This document shows, piece by piece, positions 49,124-57,922 of a stretch of DNA of 64,000 nucleotides. A program made the translations under genes and the position numbers. Every line of letters starts with the position of its first letter. Positions within the stretch are counted from its first letter, which is position 1. This DNA is from Falsiroseomonas stagni DSM 19981 (GTDB lineage: Bacteria; Pseudomonadota; Alphaproteobacteria; Acetobacterales; Acetobacteraceae), in contig NZ_FOSQ01000004.1 of NCBI RefSeq assembly GCF_900114315.1, forward strand, positions 62,001-126,000. Direction: 5' to 3'. The notes under the pieces are model-generated. The model had not been told where the DNA came from, made no database searches, and was given only the letters and a program-made list of their open reading frames with translations.

Positions 49124-50238
49124 ACGTGCAGCCCCGGACCACCAGCTTCGCCGAGTTCCTCAGCCCGACCGAGGATCTGATCGAGGAAGCCCGCCGCGGC
49201 CGCATGTTCATCCTGGTGGATGACGAGGACCGGGAGAATGAGGGCGACCTCGTCATCCCCGCGCAGTTCGCGACACCGGACGCCATCAACTTCATGGCCA
49301 AGCACGCCCGCGGGCTGATCTGCCTGGCGATGGCGCGGCACCGCGTGGAACAGCTCGGCCTGCCCCTGATGGCGCAGTCCAACGGCACCCGCCACGCCAC
49401 GGCCTTCACCGTCTCCATCGAGGCGCGCGACGGCGTCACCACCGGCATTTCCGCCGCCGACCGCGCGCGCACCGTCGCGGTCGCCATCAACCCGGAACTG
49501 GGGCGGGAGCATATCGTCACCCCCGGCCATGTCTTCCCGCTGGTCGCGCGCGATGGCGGCACGCTGGTGCGCGCCGGGCACACGGAAGCGGCGGTGGATT
49601 TCGCGCGCCTCGCGGGGCTGAACCCCGCCGGTGTGATCTGCGAGATCATGAATGATGACGGCACCATGGCCCGGATGCCGGACCTCGTCGCCTTCGCGCA
49701 GCATCACGGCCTGAAGCTTGGCACCATCGCGGACCTGATCGGCCATCGCCGCCGGACGGAACGCCTGGTGAAGCGCGTCGAGGAAGGCACGGTGGAGGGG
49801 ATCGGTGGCCCCTGGCGGGCGGTGGTCTATTCCTCGACCCTGCAGGAGGGGGAGCATGTCGCCCTGGTGAAGGGGGACGTGACCGGCCCGCAGCCGACGC
49901 TCGTGCGGATGCATGCGGCATCGCTGCTGCGGGACATGATCGGCGGGCGGGTGGACCAGGACCTGCACGCCGCCATGCGGACCATCGCGCAGGCCGGGCG
50001 CGGCGTGGTGGTGCTGCTGCGGGATTGGCGGCCCGATGCCCTGTCCCAGCAGATTCGCGCGCAGCGGGACCGGCGCCAGGCCGCGCCGGAGATCCGGGAC
50101 TACGGCATCGGCGCGCAGATCCTGGCCGATCTGGGCTTGCGCGACATCATCCGCCTGTCCAACAACCCCCGCCCGCTGGTGGGGCTGGAGGGCTACGGGC
50201 TGTCGGTGCTCGAGACCCGGCCGATCCCCAAGGAGTGA
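49120..50238 (+). CDS. ribB: 3,4-dihydroxy-2-butanone 4-phosphate synthase fused to a degenerate GTP cyclohydrolase II-like domain
   Basis: A 372-residue two-domain protein. The N-terminal RibB half (about 1-210) looks active: ILVDDEDRENEGD (31-43), TPGHVFPL, and RAGHTEAAVD (151-160) are intact. The C-terminal RibA-like half keeps the fold but not the zinc site: the region that should read H-x-x-C-x10-C-x-C is VRMHAASLLRDMIGGRVDQD (262-281), without cysteines. It is therefore a RibBX-type protein, and a true GTP cyclohydrolase II must be encoded elsewhere. It overlaps ribE and precedes ribH by 52 bases. Confidence 0.9.
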   Translation: MNVQPRTTSFAEFLSPTEDLIEEARRGRMFILVDDEDRENEGDLVIPAQFATPDAINFMAKHARGLICLAMARHRVEQLGLPLMAQSNGTRHATAFTVSIEARDGVTTGISAADRARTVAVAINPELGREHIVTPGHVFPLVARDGGTLVRAGHTEAAVDFARLAGLNPAGVICEIMNDDGTMARMPDLVAFAQHHGLKLGTIADLIGHRRRTERLVKRVEEGTVEGIGGPWRAVVYSSTLQEGEHVALVKGDVTGPQPTLVRMHAASLLRDMIGGRVDQDLHAAMRTIAQAGRGVVVLLRDWRPDALSQQIRAQRDRRQAAPEIRDYGIGAQILADLGLRDIIRLSNNPRPLVGLEGYGLSVLETRPIPKE

Positions 50239-50290
50239 CCCGCCGGGCGGTAGGATTCGCCGCCGGCGGCATGAGGATGTAGTAGGCAGC

Positions 50291-50773
50291 ATGAGCACCA
50301 AGGACGCGCCGACCCGCGCGGCAACCCCGATTCCCGGCCAGCCGCCCCGGCTGCTGGTCATCCAGGCCCCATACTACGCGGAGGTGGTCGGCGGCATGCT
50401 GGCCGGCGCCCGTGCGCGCGTGGAAGCCGCCGGCGGCACGCTGGAGGTGGTGGACGTCGCCGGCGCCTTCGAACTGCCCGCCGCCCTCCGCATGGCGATG
50501 GCCGCGGGCCGCGGCTGGGATGGCTTCATCCTGCTGGGCTGCGTGGTGAAGGGGGAGACCGACCACTACGACTTCATCTGCGACGCCGTCTGCCAGGGCG
50601 TCATGGCGATTGCCGCCGAGACGGGCGCGGCGCTGGGCTTCGGCCTGCTGACGGTGGCGACGCTGGACCAGGCCATCGCCCGGTCCCGCGACGATGGCAT
50701 GAACAAGGGCGTGGAGGCCGCGCACGCCGCCCTGACCCAGGTGGCGCTGGCCCGCCGCTGGGGCCGGGCATGA
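50291..50773 (+). CDS. ribH: 6,7-dimethyl-8-ribityllumazine synthase
   Basis: RibH condenses the ribB product with 5-amino-6-ribitylamino-uracil to form lumazine, the penultimate riboflavin step. The 160-residue protein has the AYYAEVVGGMLAGA-like substrate loop (here APYYAEVVGG), AFELPAALRMA, and the GETDHYDFICDAVCQG element whose His is catalytic. The ATG at 50291 is the first that gives the right length. Its stop overlaps the nusB start by 4 bases, as in many genomes with a ribH-nusB pair. Confidence 0.94.
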   Translation: MSTKDAPTRAATPIPGQPPRLLVIQAPYYAEVVGGMLAGARARVEAAGGTLEVVDVAGAFELPAALRMAMAAGRGWDGFILLGCVVKGETDHYDFICDAVCQGVMAIAAETGAALGFGLLTVATLDQAIARSRDDGMNKGVEAAHAALTQVALARRWGRA

Positions 50774-51273
50774 GCGGCCCGCGCGAGTCCGGCCGGCTGC
50801 AGAAGGGCCGCCCCCGGACCGGCGCGCGCCTGGCTGCTGTCCAGGCGCTGTTCCAGTCCGAACAGGCCGGCGAGAATCCGGAAACCGTCATCCAGCAATT
50901 CGTCCGCCATCGCCTCGGCCCCAACGACGCGGATGAGGGGCTGGGGGAGGGCAGGGTGCCCGACGCCGATGCCAAGCTGTTTGCCCGCATCGTCCGCGAC
51001 ACCGCCGCGCGGATCGAATCGCTGGACGAGACGATCGGCAAGGCGCTCGCCAAGGACTGGCCTCTGGAGAAGCTGGACCCGGTGCTGCGGGCGCTGCTGC
51101 GCGCCGCGGCCGGCGAACTTTCCACGCCACATGAGCCGCCGGCGCGCGTGGTGATCAACGAATACCTCGACATCGCGCATGGCTTCTTCGTGGGCGATGA
51201 GCCGCGCTTCGCGAATGGCGTGCTGGACGCGCTGGCGCGCAGCCTGCGGGCCGATGAATTCGTCCGGCCGTGA
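50770..51273 (+). CDS. nusB: transcription antitermination protein NusB
   Basis: NusB binds boxA RNA with NusE (S10) and supports antitermination of ribosomal RNA transcription. The 167-residue all-helical protein has the RLAAVQALFQSEQAG start and the LDPVLRALLRAAAGEL and VVINEYLDIAHGFFVGDEPRFANGVLDALAR-type segments in the C-terminal half. It is translated in overlap with ribH and followed by thiL, which is a common order. A short lysine/arginine-rich extension precedes the first helix. Confidence 0.93.
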   Translation: MSGPRESGRLQKGRPRTGARLAAVQALFQSEQAGENPETVIQQFVRHRLGPNDADEGLGEGRVPDADAKLFARIVRDTAARIESLDETIGKALAKDWPLEKLDPVLRALLRAAAGELSTPHEPPARVVINEYLDIAHGFFVGDEPRFANGVLDALARSLRADEFVRP

Positions 51274-51280
51274 TGACTTG

Positions 51281-51380
51281 CCGGCGGATGCATGCATCCG
51301 CCGGTATCCCCATCTGATGACGGTCCAGGGGGCTCTGCCCCCTGGCGGATGGGGCATGGGGAAGGCAGCGCCTTCCCCAT
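51281..51380. repeat. three consecutive palindromes between nusB and thiL
   Basis: The 117-base spacer has a perfect 24-base palindrome at 51281-51304 (CCGGCGGATGCA and its complement), a 9-bp hairpin at 51325-51345 (CCAGGGGGC-TCT-GCCCCCTGG) and a 10-bp hairpin at 51356-51380 (ATGGGGAAGG-CAGCG-CCTTCCCCAT). The last two look like the recurrent GGGG-type intergenic palindromes of Acetobacteraceae-like genomes, by memory. They may end the rib-nusB transcript or stabilise it. Confidence 0.75.
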
Positions 51381-51390
51381 CTCACCCGGC

Positions 51391-52350
51391 ATGACCCTCC
51401 CCCCCGAATTCTCCCTCATCGCCCGTCATTTCCTGCCTTTGGCCGGGGAGGGCGCCCTTAACCTCGGCGACGACGCCGCCCTGCTGACGCCGCCCCCCGG
51501 CCGCACCCTGGTCCTGGCCGCCGATGCGATGGTGGCCGGCGTGCATTTCCTGCCCGACGACCCGCCCGCCACCATCGGGCGCAAGCTGCTGCGGGTGAAT
51601 CTCTCGGACCTCGCGGCGATGGGCGCCACGCCGCTCGGCTATCTCATGACCTGCGGCTTCGCGCGCGGGACCACCGATGACTGGATCGCGGCCTTCGCGC
51701 GTGGCCTGGCGCTGGACCAGCGGGAATTCGGGCTTTCCGTGCTGGGGGGCGACACCGTCGTCACGCCGGGTCCGGCGACCTTTTCGCTGACCATCCTCGG
51801 CCATGTGGCGCCCGGCCAGGCGCTCCGGCGGGTGGGCGCGCAAGCGGGCGATGATGTCTGGGTGTCCGGCACCATCGGCGATGGCGCGCTCGGCCTGCTG
51901 GCGCTGACGGCGCGCCTGCCGCCCGACGACCACCTGGCCGGCCGCTACCGGCTGCCGCGGCCGCGCCTCGCCCTCGGGCAGCGGCTTTCGGGCCTGGTGC
52001 ATGCGGCCATGGATGTGTCGGACGGGCTGGTGCAGGACCTCGGCCACCTCGCCCGCGCCGCGTCGCTGGGCGCGGTGATCGAGGCGCCGTCCGTGCCCCT
52101 GTCTCCCCCGGCCGCCGCAGCGCTGGCCGCCGATCCCGCGATGCTGTCCCGCATCCTGGCCGGCGGCGATGATTACGAACTGCTCTTCGCCGCCCCGCCG
52201 ACCAACGCCGCCCTCATCCGCGCCGCCGGCATGGAAGCGGGGGTGGCGGTGACGAGGATCGGGTGCTTCATGCAAGGTGAAGGCGTCCGCGTGATGGACG
52301 CCGCGGGGGGCGAGGTTCCGCTACCCCGGGGGGGATGGAGCCACTTCTGA
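51391..52350 (+). CDS. thiL: thiamine-monophosphate kinase
   Basis: ThiL phosphorylates thiamine monophosphate to the active cofactor thiamine diphosphate. The 319-residue PurM-like protein has the FSLIARHFLPLA start, the metal/ATP motif LNLGDDAALLTPPPG and HAAMDVSDGLVQDLGHLA, followed by the GGDDYELLFA signature in the C-terminal half. The start at 51391 follows three hairpins, so ribosome access may be structured. The stop overlaps the next gene's ATG (TGATG). Linkage of nusB and thiL is usual in proteobacteria. Confidence 0.94.
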   Translation: MTLPPEFSLIARHFLPLAGEGALNLGDDAALLTPPPGRTLVLAADAMVAGVHFLPDDPPATIGRKLLRVNLSDLAAMGATPLGYLMTCGFARGTTDDWIAAFARGLALDQREFGLSVLGGDTVVTPGPATFSLTILGHVAPGQALRRVGAQAGDDVWVSGTIGDGALGLLALTARLPPDDHLAGRYRLPRPRLALGQRLSGLVHAAMDVSDGLVQDLGHLARAASLGAVIEAPSVPLSPPAAAALAADPAMLSRILAGGDDYELLFAAPPTNAALIRAAGMEAGVAVTRIGCFMQGEGVRVMDAAGGEVPLPRGGWSHF

Positions 52351-53552
52351 TGTCGATCGCCAGCGCGACGCCCGAGGCGAGGGAAGAGGCGCGGATGCGC
52401 CGGGATGTCTGGCTGCTGTTCTTCTGCCAGGCGCTGATGAATGCCTCCGTCGTCGGCCAGGTCGCGATGTCGGCGCTGGTGGGCTACAGCCTCGCTTCCG
52501 ACAAATCCTTCGCCACCCTGCCGATGGGCATCCAGATGGTCGCCACCATGGCGGCCTCCATCCCCGCCGGCATCGTCTTCGCGCGGCTCGGCCGGCGGGC
52601 GGGCTTCATGCTGGGGGCCATCGCCTCCCTGCTCGGCTGCCTGACCTTCGCGGCGGGCATCTGGCAGCACAGCTTCTGGCTCTATGTCGCGGGCGGGCTG
52701 CCGGCCGGCATCGGCTTCGGTATCGCCCAGCACTACCGCTTCGCGGCCAGTGAGGTTGCGAGCCCCGCCTATCGCCCCCGTGCCATTTCCCTGGTCATGA
52801 CCGGCGGCGTGCTGGCCGCGATCTTCGGGCCGGAACTGGTGAAGCACAGCAAGGACATGGCGCCGCCCTTCCTGTTCCTCGGCACCTACCTGATCCTGGC
52901 GCTGCTGCCGGTGGCCTGCATGACGCTGCTGTCCATCGTCCGCCTGCCGCCCGCGCCGCCCCGCCAGTCCAGCCCGACCCCGGTGGGGGAGATCATCCGC
53001 CGCCCTGCCTTCATGGCCGCCGCCCTGACCGGCGCGGTCGCCTACGGCACCATGAACCTGGTCATGACCTCCACGCCGCTGGAGATGATGGCCTGCGGCT
53101 TCGCGGTGACGGCGAGTGCGACGGTCATCCAGTTGCACGCCGTGTCCATGTTCGCGCCGGGCTTCGTGACGGGGCGGCTGATCAGCCGCTGGGGCGCGCG
53201 GCCGATCGTGGCCGTGGGGGCGGTGCTGAACGCGCTCTGCGTCGCCGTGGCGCTGTCCGGCCAGCAATTCTGGCACTTCAGCGTGGCGCTGGTGCTGCTG
53301 GGGGTGGGGTGGAACTTCATGTTCGTCGGCGCCACCACCATGCTGGGCGAATCGCACAGCCCGGCGGAACGGGTGCGCGCGCAGACCGCGAACGACTTCA
53401 TCGTCTTCGGCACCGTCGCCTGCACGGCGATGGGGTCCGGCGCTGTCCATGCCGGCGCGGGATGGGGCGTGCTGAACCTGCTGTTGCTGCCCGCGCTGAC
53501 CCTGGCCCTGGCGGTGACGCTGTGGCCCCGCCAGGCGCAGAAACCCGCCTGA
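52350..53552 (+). CDS. MFS transporter
   Basis: A 400-residue major facilitator superfamily permease with about 12 membrane helices. The MFS loop 2-3 signature is recognisable as FARLGRRAGFMLGAIASLLG, and the second half shows the equivalent FVTGRLISRWGARPIVAVGA. The direction and substrate are unknown. The ATG at 52350 overlaps the thiL stop; GGAG lies about 9 bases upstream, which favours it over the ATG at 52335. It is the last gene of the plus-strand rib-thi run before the convergent bamE. Confidence 0.88.
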   Translation: MSIASATPEAREEARMRRDVWLLFFCQALMNASVVGQVAMSALVGYSLASDKSFATLPMGIQMVATMAASIPAGIVFARLGRRAGFMLGAIASLLGCLTFAAGIWQHSFWLYVAGGLPAGIGFGIAQHYRFAASEVASPAYRPRAISLVMTGGVLAAIFGPELVKHSKDMAPPFLFLGTYLILALLPVACMTLLSIVRLPPAPPRQSSPTPVGEIIRRPAFMAAALTGAVAYGTMNLVMTSTPLEMMACGFAVTASATVIQLHAVSMFAPGFVTGRLISRWGARPIVAVGAVLNALCVAVALSGQQFWHFSVALVLLGVGWNFMFVGATTMLGESHSPAERVRAQTANDFIVFGTVACTAMGSGAVHAGAGWGVLNLLLLPALTLALAVTLWPRQAQKPA

Positions 53553-53586
53553 GCCGGGCGGGGCATCGCCCCACCTGGCTCAACCC

Positions 53587-54147
53587 TCAGCGTGCGGTGG
53601 GGGAGGGCGCGCCGACCGTGTTGTTGGCACCAGCGCCGAGGCCCGGGCCGAGGCGGCCGAGATTGCCGAAGAGCTGCTGCAGCAGGGTCCGGTCATTGCC
53701 CGGGGACGGCGTGACGCGGCTGACCACCCGCACATCCCGCGCATCGCTCTCGCCCAGGCGCTTCACTTCCCTCACCGTGCCGCGCCCGTCGAACAGCACG
53801 GCGACCACGCGCTGATCCTCCAGCGCCAGGGTCTGGCCGGGGCGCTGACGGGTGACGCCGCTGATGTAGTACCAGGCGCTGTCGTCGAAGGTGCCGGTGA
53901 CGGAGGGGGAGCCGAGCAGGCTCTCGACATCCGCCCGCGAGCTGACGCCCGGCGTGATCTGCGCCAGCGTCACATCATCCACCTGGTGGCCGCGGATGGT
54001 GCGGGGGCTTTCGAACAGCCCCGCCCCCGGCACGCTGGGCATCCAGGCGCAGCCGCCCGTCGCCAGCAGGGCGGCGAGGCCGATTGTGGCGCCGAACCCG
54101 CGCGCGGGGCGACGCGAAACGTTGACCGGGTGGCGTTGGCGCTCCAT
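53587..54147 (-). CDS. bamE: outer membrane protein assembly factor BamE (SmpA/OmlA family)
   Basis: BamE is a small lipoprotein of the BAM complex that inserts beta-barrel proteins in the outer membrane. The 186-residue precursor has a signal ending in a lipobox-like ALLATGGC with Cys33, then an alpha-alpha-beta3 domain with HQVDDVTLAQITPGVSSRADVESLLGSP-type sequence, typical of the SmpA/OmlA fold (only a part is quoted: ITPGVSSRADVESLLGSPS). The C-terminal Gly/Pro tail is disordered. It is divergent from the cytochrome bc1 chaperone gene, an order common in alphaproteobacteria. Confidence 0.87.
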   Translation of the reverse strand: MERQRHPVNVSRRPARGFGATIGLAALLATGGCAWMPSVPGAGLFESPRTIRGHQVDDVTLAQITPGVSSRADVESLLGSPSVTGTFDDSAWYYISGVTRQRPGQTLALEDQRVVAVLFDGRGTVREVKRLGESDARDVRVVSRVTPSPGNDRTLLQQLFGNLGRLGPGLGAGANNTVGAPSPTAR

Positions 54148-54269
54148 GTGGGCGGTATTCCACCCCCGCGCGGCGCGGTCAACGGCCCAGGCCCGCCTTG
54201 GGCCGCCGGGCCCGCGCCATGGGGATGGCGGATCCGCCAATGGGGGCGGCATCGCGATCGGAGCTTCAC

Positions 54270-54824
54270 ATGGGCCTGCTCGGCCTTTTCACGCGGCGGC
54301 CGCATGAGCGTGCCGGATTCGCGCTGTATGGCGCGGCCGTCGGCGCGGCGCGGCAGCCCGTCTATTTCGCCCGGCTGGGCGTACCCGATACCCTCGATGG
54401 CCGGTTCGACCTGGTCTCCTTCCATGTCGCGCTGCTCATCAACCGCCTGCGGCACGACAGCGACCCGGAGGGCCCGAAGCTGGCCCAGGCCGTCTTCGAC
54501 GCCATGTTCGCCGACATGGACGTGAATTTGCGGGAGATGGGGGTGGGCGACCTCGTCGTGGGCAAGCGCGTCAAGAAGATGTGGGAAGCCTTCCATGGCC
54601 GCGCCGCGGCCTATGAGGCCGGCTTCGAATCGGGCGACTGGGCGGCGCTGGCGGAAGCCCTGTCCCGCAATGTCTGGCGGGGGGAGGCGCCGGAGGGGGC
54701 GCCCGCCGAACTCGCCGCCCAGGGTGGCCGCATGCGTGAGACGCTCGCCAGCCAGCCGCTGGCCGCGCTGCTGAAGGGGGAGGTGCACTTCCCCCCCGCG
54801 CCGCCGGAAGCCGCGGCGGCATGA
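54270..54824 (+). CDS. ubiquinol-cytochrome c chaperone family protein (CBP3-like)
   Basis: A 184-residue member of the family that in mitochondria (CBP3/UQCC1) assists cytochrome b maturation. The conserved YFARLGVPDTLDGRFDLVSFHVALLINRL-type middle is present (residues about 32-60) and ends in the LVVGKRVKKMWEAFHGRAAAYE segment. It is helical and soluble. The ATG at 54270 gives the family start MGLLGLFTRRP. It overlaps the DUF177 gene by 4 bases. The role in bacterial bc1 assembly is inferred from homologues. Confidence 0.85.
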   Translation: MGLLGLFTRRPHERAGFALYGAAVGAARQPVYFARLGVPDTLDGRFDLVSFHVALLINRLRHDSDPEGPKLAQAVFDAMFADMDVNLREMGVGDLVVGKRVKKMWEAFHGRAAAYEAGFESGDWAALAEALSRNVWRGEAPEGAPAELAAQGGRMRETLASQPLAALLKGEVHFPPAPPEAAAA

Positions 54825-55369
54825 CCGTCGCCCCCGAATTCCCCCGGCCCTACCGGCTGGGGAATGAACCGAAGACGCTGGAGCTGGTGGCGACGCCGGC
54901 GGAATGCGCGGCGCTGGCCCGGCGCTTCGCCATCCCCGGCATCGGCAGCTTCAAGGCCGCGCTGACGCTCACGGCCGAGAATGGCGGGACGGTGCGCGCC
55001 CGTGGCCGCATCCGTGCCGCGGTCACGCAGGAATGCATCGTCACGCTGGACCCGGTGGACCAGCGCGTGGATACGGCGGTGGACCTCCGCATCCTGCCCG
55101 ATGGCGTCCCGCCCACGGATGACGACCCCGACAGCCCCGATGAGATCGAGAGCGCGGGCGGCTTCATCGACCTGGGCGAGGCGATGGCCGAGCAGCTCGC
55201 CTTGGCGCTCGACCCCTATCCCCGGCACCCGGAAGCGACACTTCCGGCGGAACTGGCGGCTTCGGGGCTGGACGCGGAGGCGCCGGCGGCGCAAAGAGCG
55301 GCAGAGCCGTTACCGGGGGATTCCCGCCCCAACCCTTTCGCCGCCTTGGCGAGGTTGAAGCGGGAATAA
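54821..55369 (+). CDS. DUF177 (YceD) family protein
   Basis: A 182-residue protein of the YceD/DUF177 family, often cotranscribed with rpmF and implicated in 23S rRNA handling. It has the basic-to-acidic organisation of the family: ARGRIRAAVTQECIVTLDPVDQRV (only partly quoted) in the core, an acidic DDDPDSPDEIE stretch and a C-terminal NPFAALARLKRE element. Overlap with the upstream gene and the rpmF gene 89 bases later support the call. The precise molecular function is not settled. Confidence 0.85.
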   Translation: MTVAPEFPRPYRLGNEPKTLELVATPAECAALARRFAIPGIGSFKAALTLTAENGGTVRARGRIRAAVTQECIVTLDPVDQRVDTAVDLRILPDGVPPTDDDPDSPDEIESAGGFIDLGEAMAEQLALALDPYPRHPEATLPAELAASGLDAEAPAAQRAAEPLPGDSRPNPFAALARLKRE

Positions 55370-55458
55370 GCCCCGGCGCGCTTGCGCCCTCTCGGTGCCG
55401 GTGGTAATGCCGCCGGCCCCACCTACTTTCCGATTGTTGACGAGAAAGGCTCGGCACC

Positions 55459-55659
55459 ATGGCCGTTCCGAAGAAGAAGGTTTCGCCCTCCCGCCGCGGC
55501 ATGCGCCGCAGCCATGAGGCGCTGACGGCTGTTGCGAGCCTTGAATGCTCCAATTGCGGTGAGCTGAAGCGTCCGCACCATGTCTGCTCCCATTGCGGCC
55601 ACTACGATGGCCGTGAGGTGATGGCGGCGGACAAGGCCAAGGGTGTCATCCGCGTCTGA
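55459..55659 (+). CDS. rpmF: 50S ribosomal protein L32
   Basis: L32 is a small zinc-ribbon ribosomal protein of the large subunit. The 66-residue product starts [19 protein letters not shown] and retains Cys50-type CxxC ligands in [10 protein letters not shown] and [11 protein letters not shown], so it is the zinc-containing (C+) version. A GAGAAAGG ribosome-binding site precedes the ATG. It sits between yceD and plsX, the common order of this lipid-ribosome cluster. Confidence 0.97.
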   Translation: MAVPKKKVSPSRRGMRRSHEALTAVASLECSNCGELKRPHHVCSHCGHYDGREVMAADKAKGVIRV

Positions 55660-55704
55660 TCGGGTTGCCGGGCTGATGCCGATGCGGCGAAGGGTCGGAT
55701 CCTG

Positions 55705-56772
55705 ATGGCGAGGGCGGTTGCGGCCCGCGGTAACGGCGAATTCGCCCTGGCCATCGATGCGATGGGCGGGGACCATGCTCCCGAATCCGTGCTGGATGGT
55801 CTGGAACTCGCCGCGGAGCGTCATCCGCAGGCGCGCTTCCTCCTCGTCGGCGATGAAGCCCGGCTGGGTGCGCTGCTGGCGCGCCGGCCCCGGGCGGCGA
55901 AGGCGTGCAGCCTGCGCCACGCCCCGGAATCCATCCCGGGCGACATGAAGCCGACCGCGGCGCTGCGCGTCCGCGGTTCCTCCATGCGCGGCGCGATCGA
56001 TGCTGTCGCGAGCGGGGAGGCTTCGGGCGTCGTCTCCGCCGGCAATACCGGCGCGTTGATGGCGCTGGCCAAGATCGTCGTGAAGACGCTGCCGGAGATC
56101 GACCGGCCGGCGCTGGCGGCCATCGGGCCATCGGCGCGCGGCGATGTCGTCATGCTCGACCTCGGCGCCAATGTGCAGTGCGATGCCCGCAACCTGGTGG
56201 AGTTCGCCGTCATGGGCGATGCCTTCGCCCGCGCGGTGCTGGGGCTGACGGAGCCGACCCTCGGGCTGCTGAATGTGGGGTCCGAGGAGCTGAAGGGCGA
56301 TGAGCGCGTCCGCCAGGCGGCGGAAACGCTGCGGGACAGCCACCTCGGCGCCAATTTCCGCGGCTTCGTCGAAGGCCATGACATCGCGGCCGGCACGGTC
56401 GATGTGATCGTCACCGATGGCTTCACGGGCAATGTCGCGCTGAAGACCGGGGAGGGCGCGCTGAAGCTGATGCGCGACCTGCTGCGCCAGGTCTTCACGA
56501 GTTCCGTCCCCGCCCGCGTCGGCTACCTGCTGGCGCGGCCGGCGCTGGATCGCCTCCGCGAATGGATGGATCCCCGCCGCTACAATGGCGCCGTGCTGAT
56601 CGGCCTGAACGGCGTCGTGGTGAAAAGCCATGGCGGCACCGATGGCGTCGGCTTCGCCCATGCCGTGGACGTCGCCATGGACATGGTGACCCACCGCTTC
56701 AATGAACGGATCCAGGAGGGGCTGGCGCGCCTCTCGGACACCACGCCGCGCGTCGCGGCCACCCCGCGCTGA
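55705..56772 (+). CDS. plsX: phosphate acyltransferase PlsX
   Basis: PlsX converts acyl-ACP to acyl-phosphate, the substrate of PlsY in phospholipid synthesis. The 355-residue protein has LAIDAMGGDHAPESVLDGL at its start, the SAGNTGALMALAKIV active-site region and LDLGANVQCDARNLVEFAVMG-type sequence. It acts at the inner membrane surface. fabH follows after 46 bases; the pair is conserved. The ATG at 55705 gives a normal length with a short extra N-terminus before the first strand. Confidence 0.95.
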   Translation: MARAVAARGNGEFALAIDAMGGDHAPESVLDGLELAAERHPQARFLLVGDEARLGALLARRPRAAKACSLRHAPESIPGDMKPTAALRVRGSSMRGAIDAVASGEASGVVSAGNTGALMALAKIVVKTLPEIDRPALAAIGPSARGDVVMLDLGANVQCDARNLVEFAVMGDAFARAVLGLTEPTLGLLNVGSEELKGDERVRQAAETLRDSHLGANFRGFVEGHDIAAGTVDVIVTDGFTGNVALKTGEGALKLMRDLLRQVFTSSVPARVGYLLARPALDRLREWMDPRRYNGAVLIGLNGVVVKSHGGTDGVGFAHAVDVAMDMVTHRFNERIQEGLARLSDTTPRVAATPR

Positions 56773-56818
56773 TCCGCGGGCGACCGAAGCAAACCCGGCC
56801 CTGGGGGGGGAACGCGCG

Positions 56819-57784
56819 ATGCGCGCCGTGATCATCGGCACCGGCGGCTACCTGCCGGAACGGGCCGTGACGAATGACCAGCTGGCAGCGGAAAAGGGGC
56901 TCGACACCTCCGATTCCTGGATCCGCGAACGCACCGGCATCGGCCAGCGCCATTTCGCCGCGGAAGGGGAGACGGCCTCCTCCATGGGCGCCGCCGCCTG
57001 CCGGGCCGCCCTCGCCCAGGGTGGCGCTGACGTGGCCGAGGTGGACTGCATCATCGTCGCCACCGCGACGCCGGACAGCGCCTTCCCCTCCACCGCCGCC
57101 CGCATCCAGGGCGCGCTCGGCGTCACTCGCGGCATGGCCTTCGACGTGGCGGCGGCCTGCACCGGCTTCATCTACGCGCTCGGCATCGCCGACGCCCTGA
57201 TCCGGACCGGCCAGGCCACCGGCGTGCTGGTGGTCGGCACCGAAGTCTATTCCCGCATCCTTGACTGGTCGGACCGCGGCACCTGCGTGCTGTTCGGCGA
57301 TGGCGCCGGCGCCGTCTTCCTGCGCGCGGGCGATCCCGCGCCGGGTGATGGGCTGCTCTCCACCCACATGCATGCCGATGGACGGCACGGGGATATCCTG
57401 GCTGTCGATGGTGGCGCCGGATCCACCGGCGGCACGGGCGTGGTGCGCATGGCGGGGCGGGAGGTGTTCAAGCACGCCGTCACCAAGCTGGCCTCCGCGG
57501 TGGATGAGGCGCTGGAGGCGAACGGCCTCGACCAATCCGCCGTCGCCTGGCTGGTGCCGCACCAGGCCAATGTCCGGATCATCGAGGCGATGGGCAGGAA
57601 GCTCGGCCTGCCGCTGGACCGCGTGGTCATCACGGTGGACCGCCACGCCAATACCTCCGCCGCCTCCATCCCCCTGGCGCTGGCGGAGGCGACGCGGGAC
57701 GGGCGCATCAAGCGGGGCGACCTGGTGCTGATGGAAGCCATCGGCGGCGGGCTGACCTGGGGCGCCGCCCTCGCGCGTTTCTGA
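56819..57784 (+). CDS. fabH: 3-oxoacyl-ACP synthase III (beta-ketoacyl-ACP synthase III)
   Basis: FabH starts fatty acid synthesis by condensing acetyl-CoA with malonyl-ACP. The 321-residue thiolase-fold protein has the Cys-His-Asn triad: Cys114 (AAACTGFIYAL), His248 (VPHQANVRII) and Asn278 (HANTSAASIPLA). The GIGQRH and DTSDSWIRERTG segments are typical. The ATG at 56819 follows a GGGGGGGG A-poor ribosome-binding region. ihfA lies 147 bases downstream with its own likely promoter. Confidence 0.96.
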   Translation: MRAVIIGTGGYLPERAVTNDQLAAEKGLDTSDSWIRERTGIGQRHFAAEGETASSMGAAACRAALAQGGADVAEVDCIIVATATPDSAFPSTAARIQGALGVTRGMAFDVAAACTGFIYALGIADALIRTGQATGVLVVGTEVYSRILDWSDRGTCVLFGDGAGAVFLRAGDPAPGDGLLSTHMHADGRHGDILAVDGGAGSTGGTGVVRMAGREVFKHAVTKLASAVDEALEANGLDQSAVAWLVPHQANVRIIEAMGRKLGLPLDRVVITVDRHANTSAASIPLALAEATRDGRIKRGDLVLMEAIGGGLTWGAALARF

Positions 57785-57872
57785 CCGGAACGGCGCGCAA
57801 TCAGTGTGTTGCGCAGCTTTCCTGAGGGTTTGCGCGAAGCCGGACACGGCCCCGTGAAACCCCATGGTTGAC

Positions 57873-57922
57873 GGCCCCTGCGGATACCGGTTTTCTTGCG
57901 GGATGAATGGCTTGCAGGGGCC
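57873..57922. promoter_or_regulatory. inverted repeat in the ihfA leader
   Basis: GGCCCCTGC (57873-57881) and GCAGGGGCC (57914-57922) are perfect 9-bp inverted copies 32 bases apart, ending 9 bases before the ihfA ATG; the right arm covers the ribosome-binding region. A TTGACG (-35-like) at 57868-57873 has no good -10 at the right distance. The repeat could fold the leader or be an operator for autoregulation. Confidence 0.45.
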
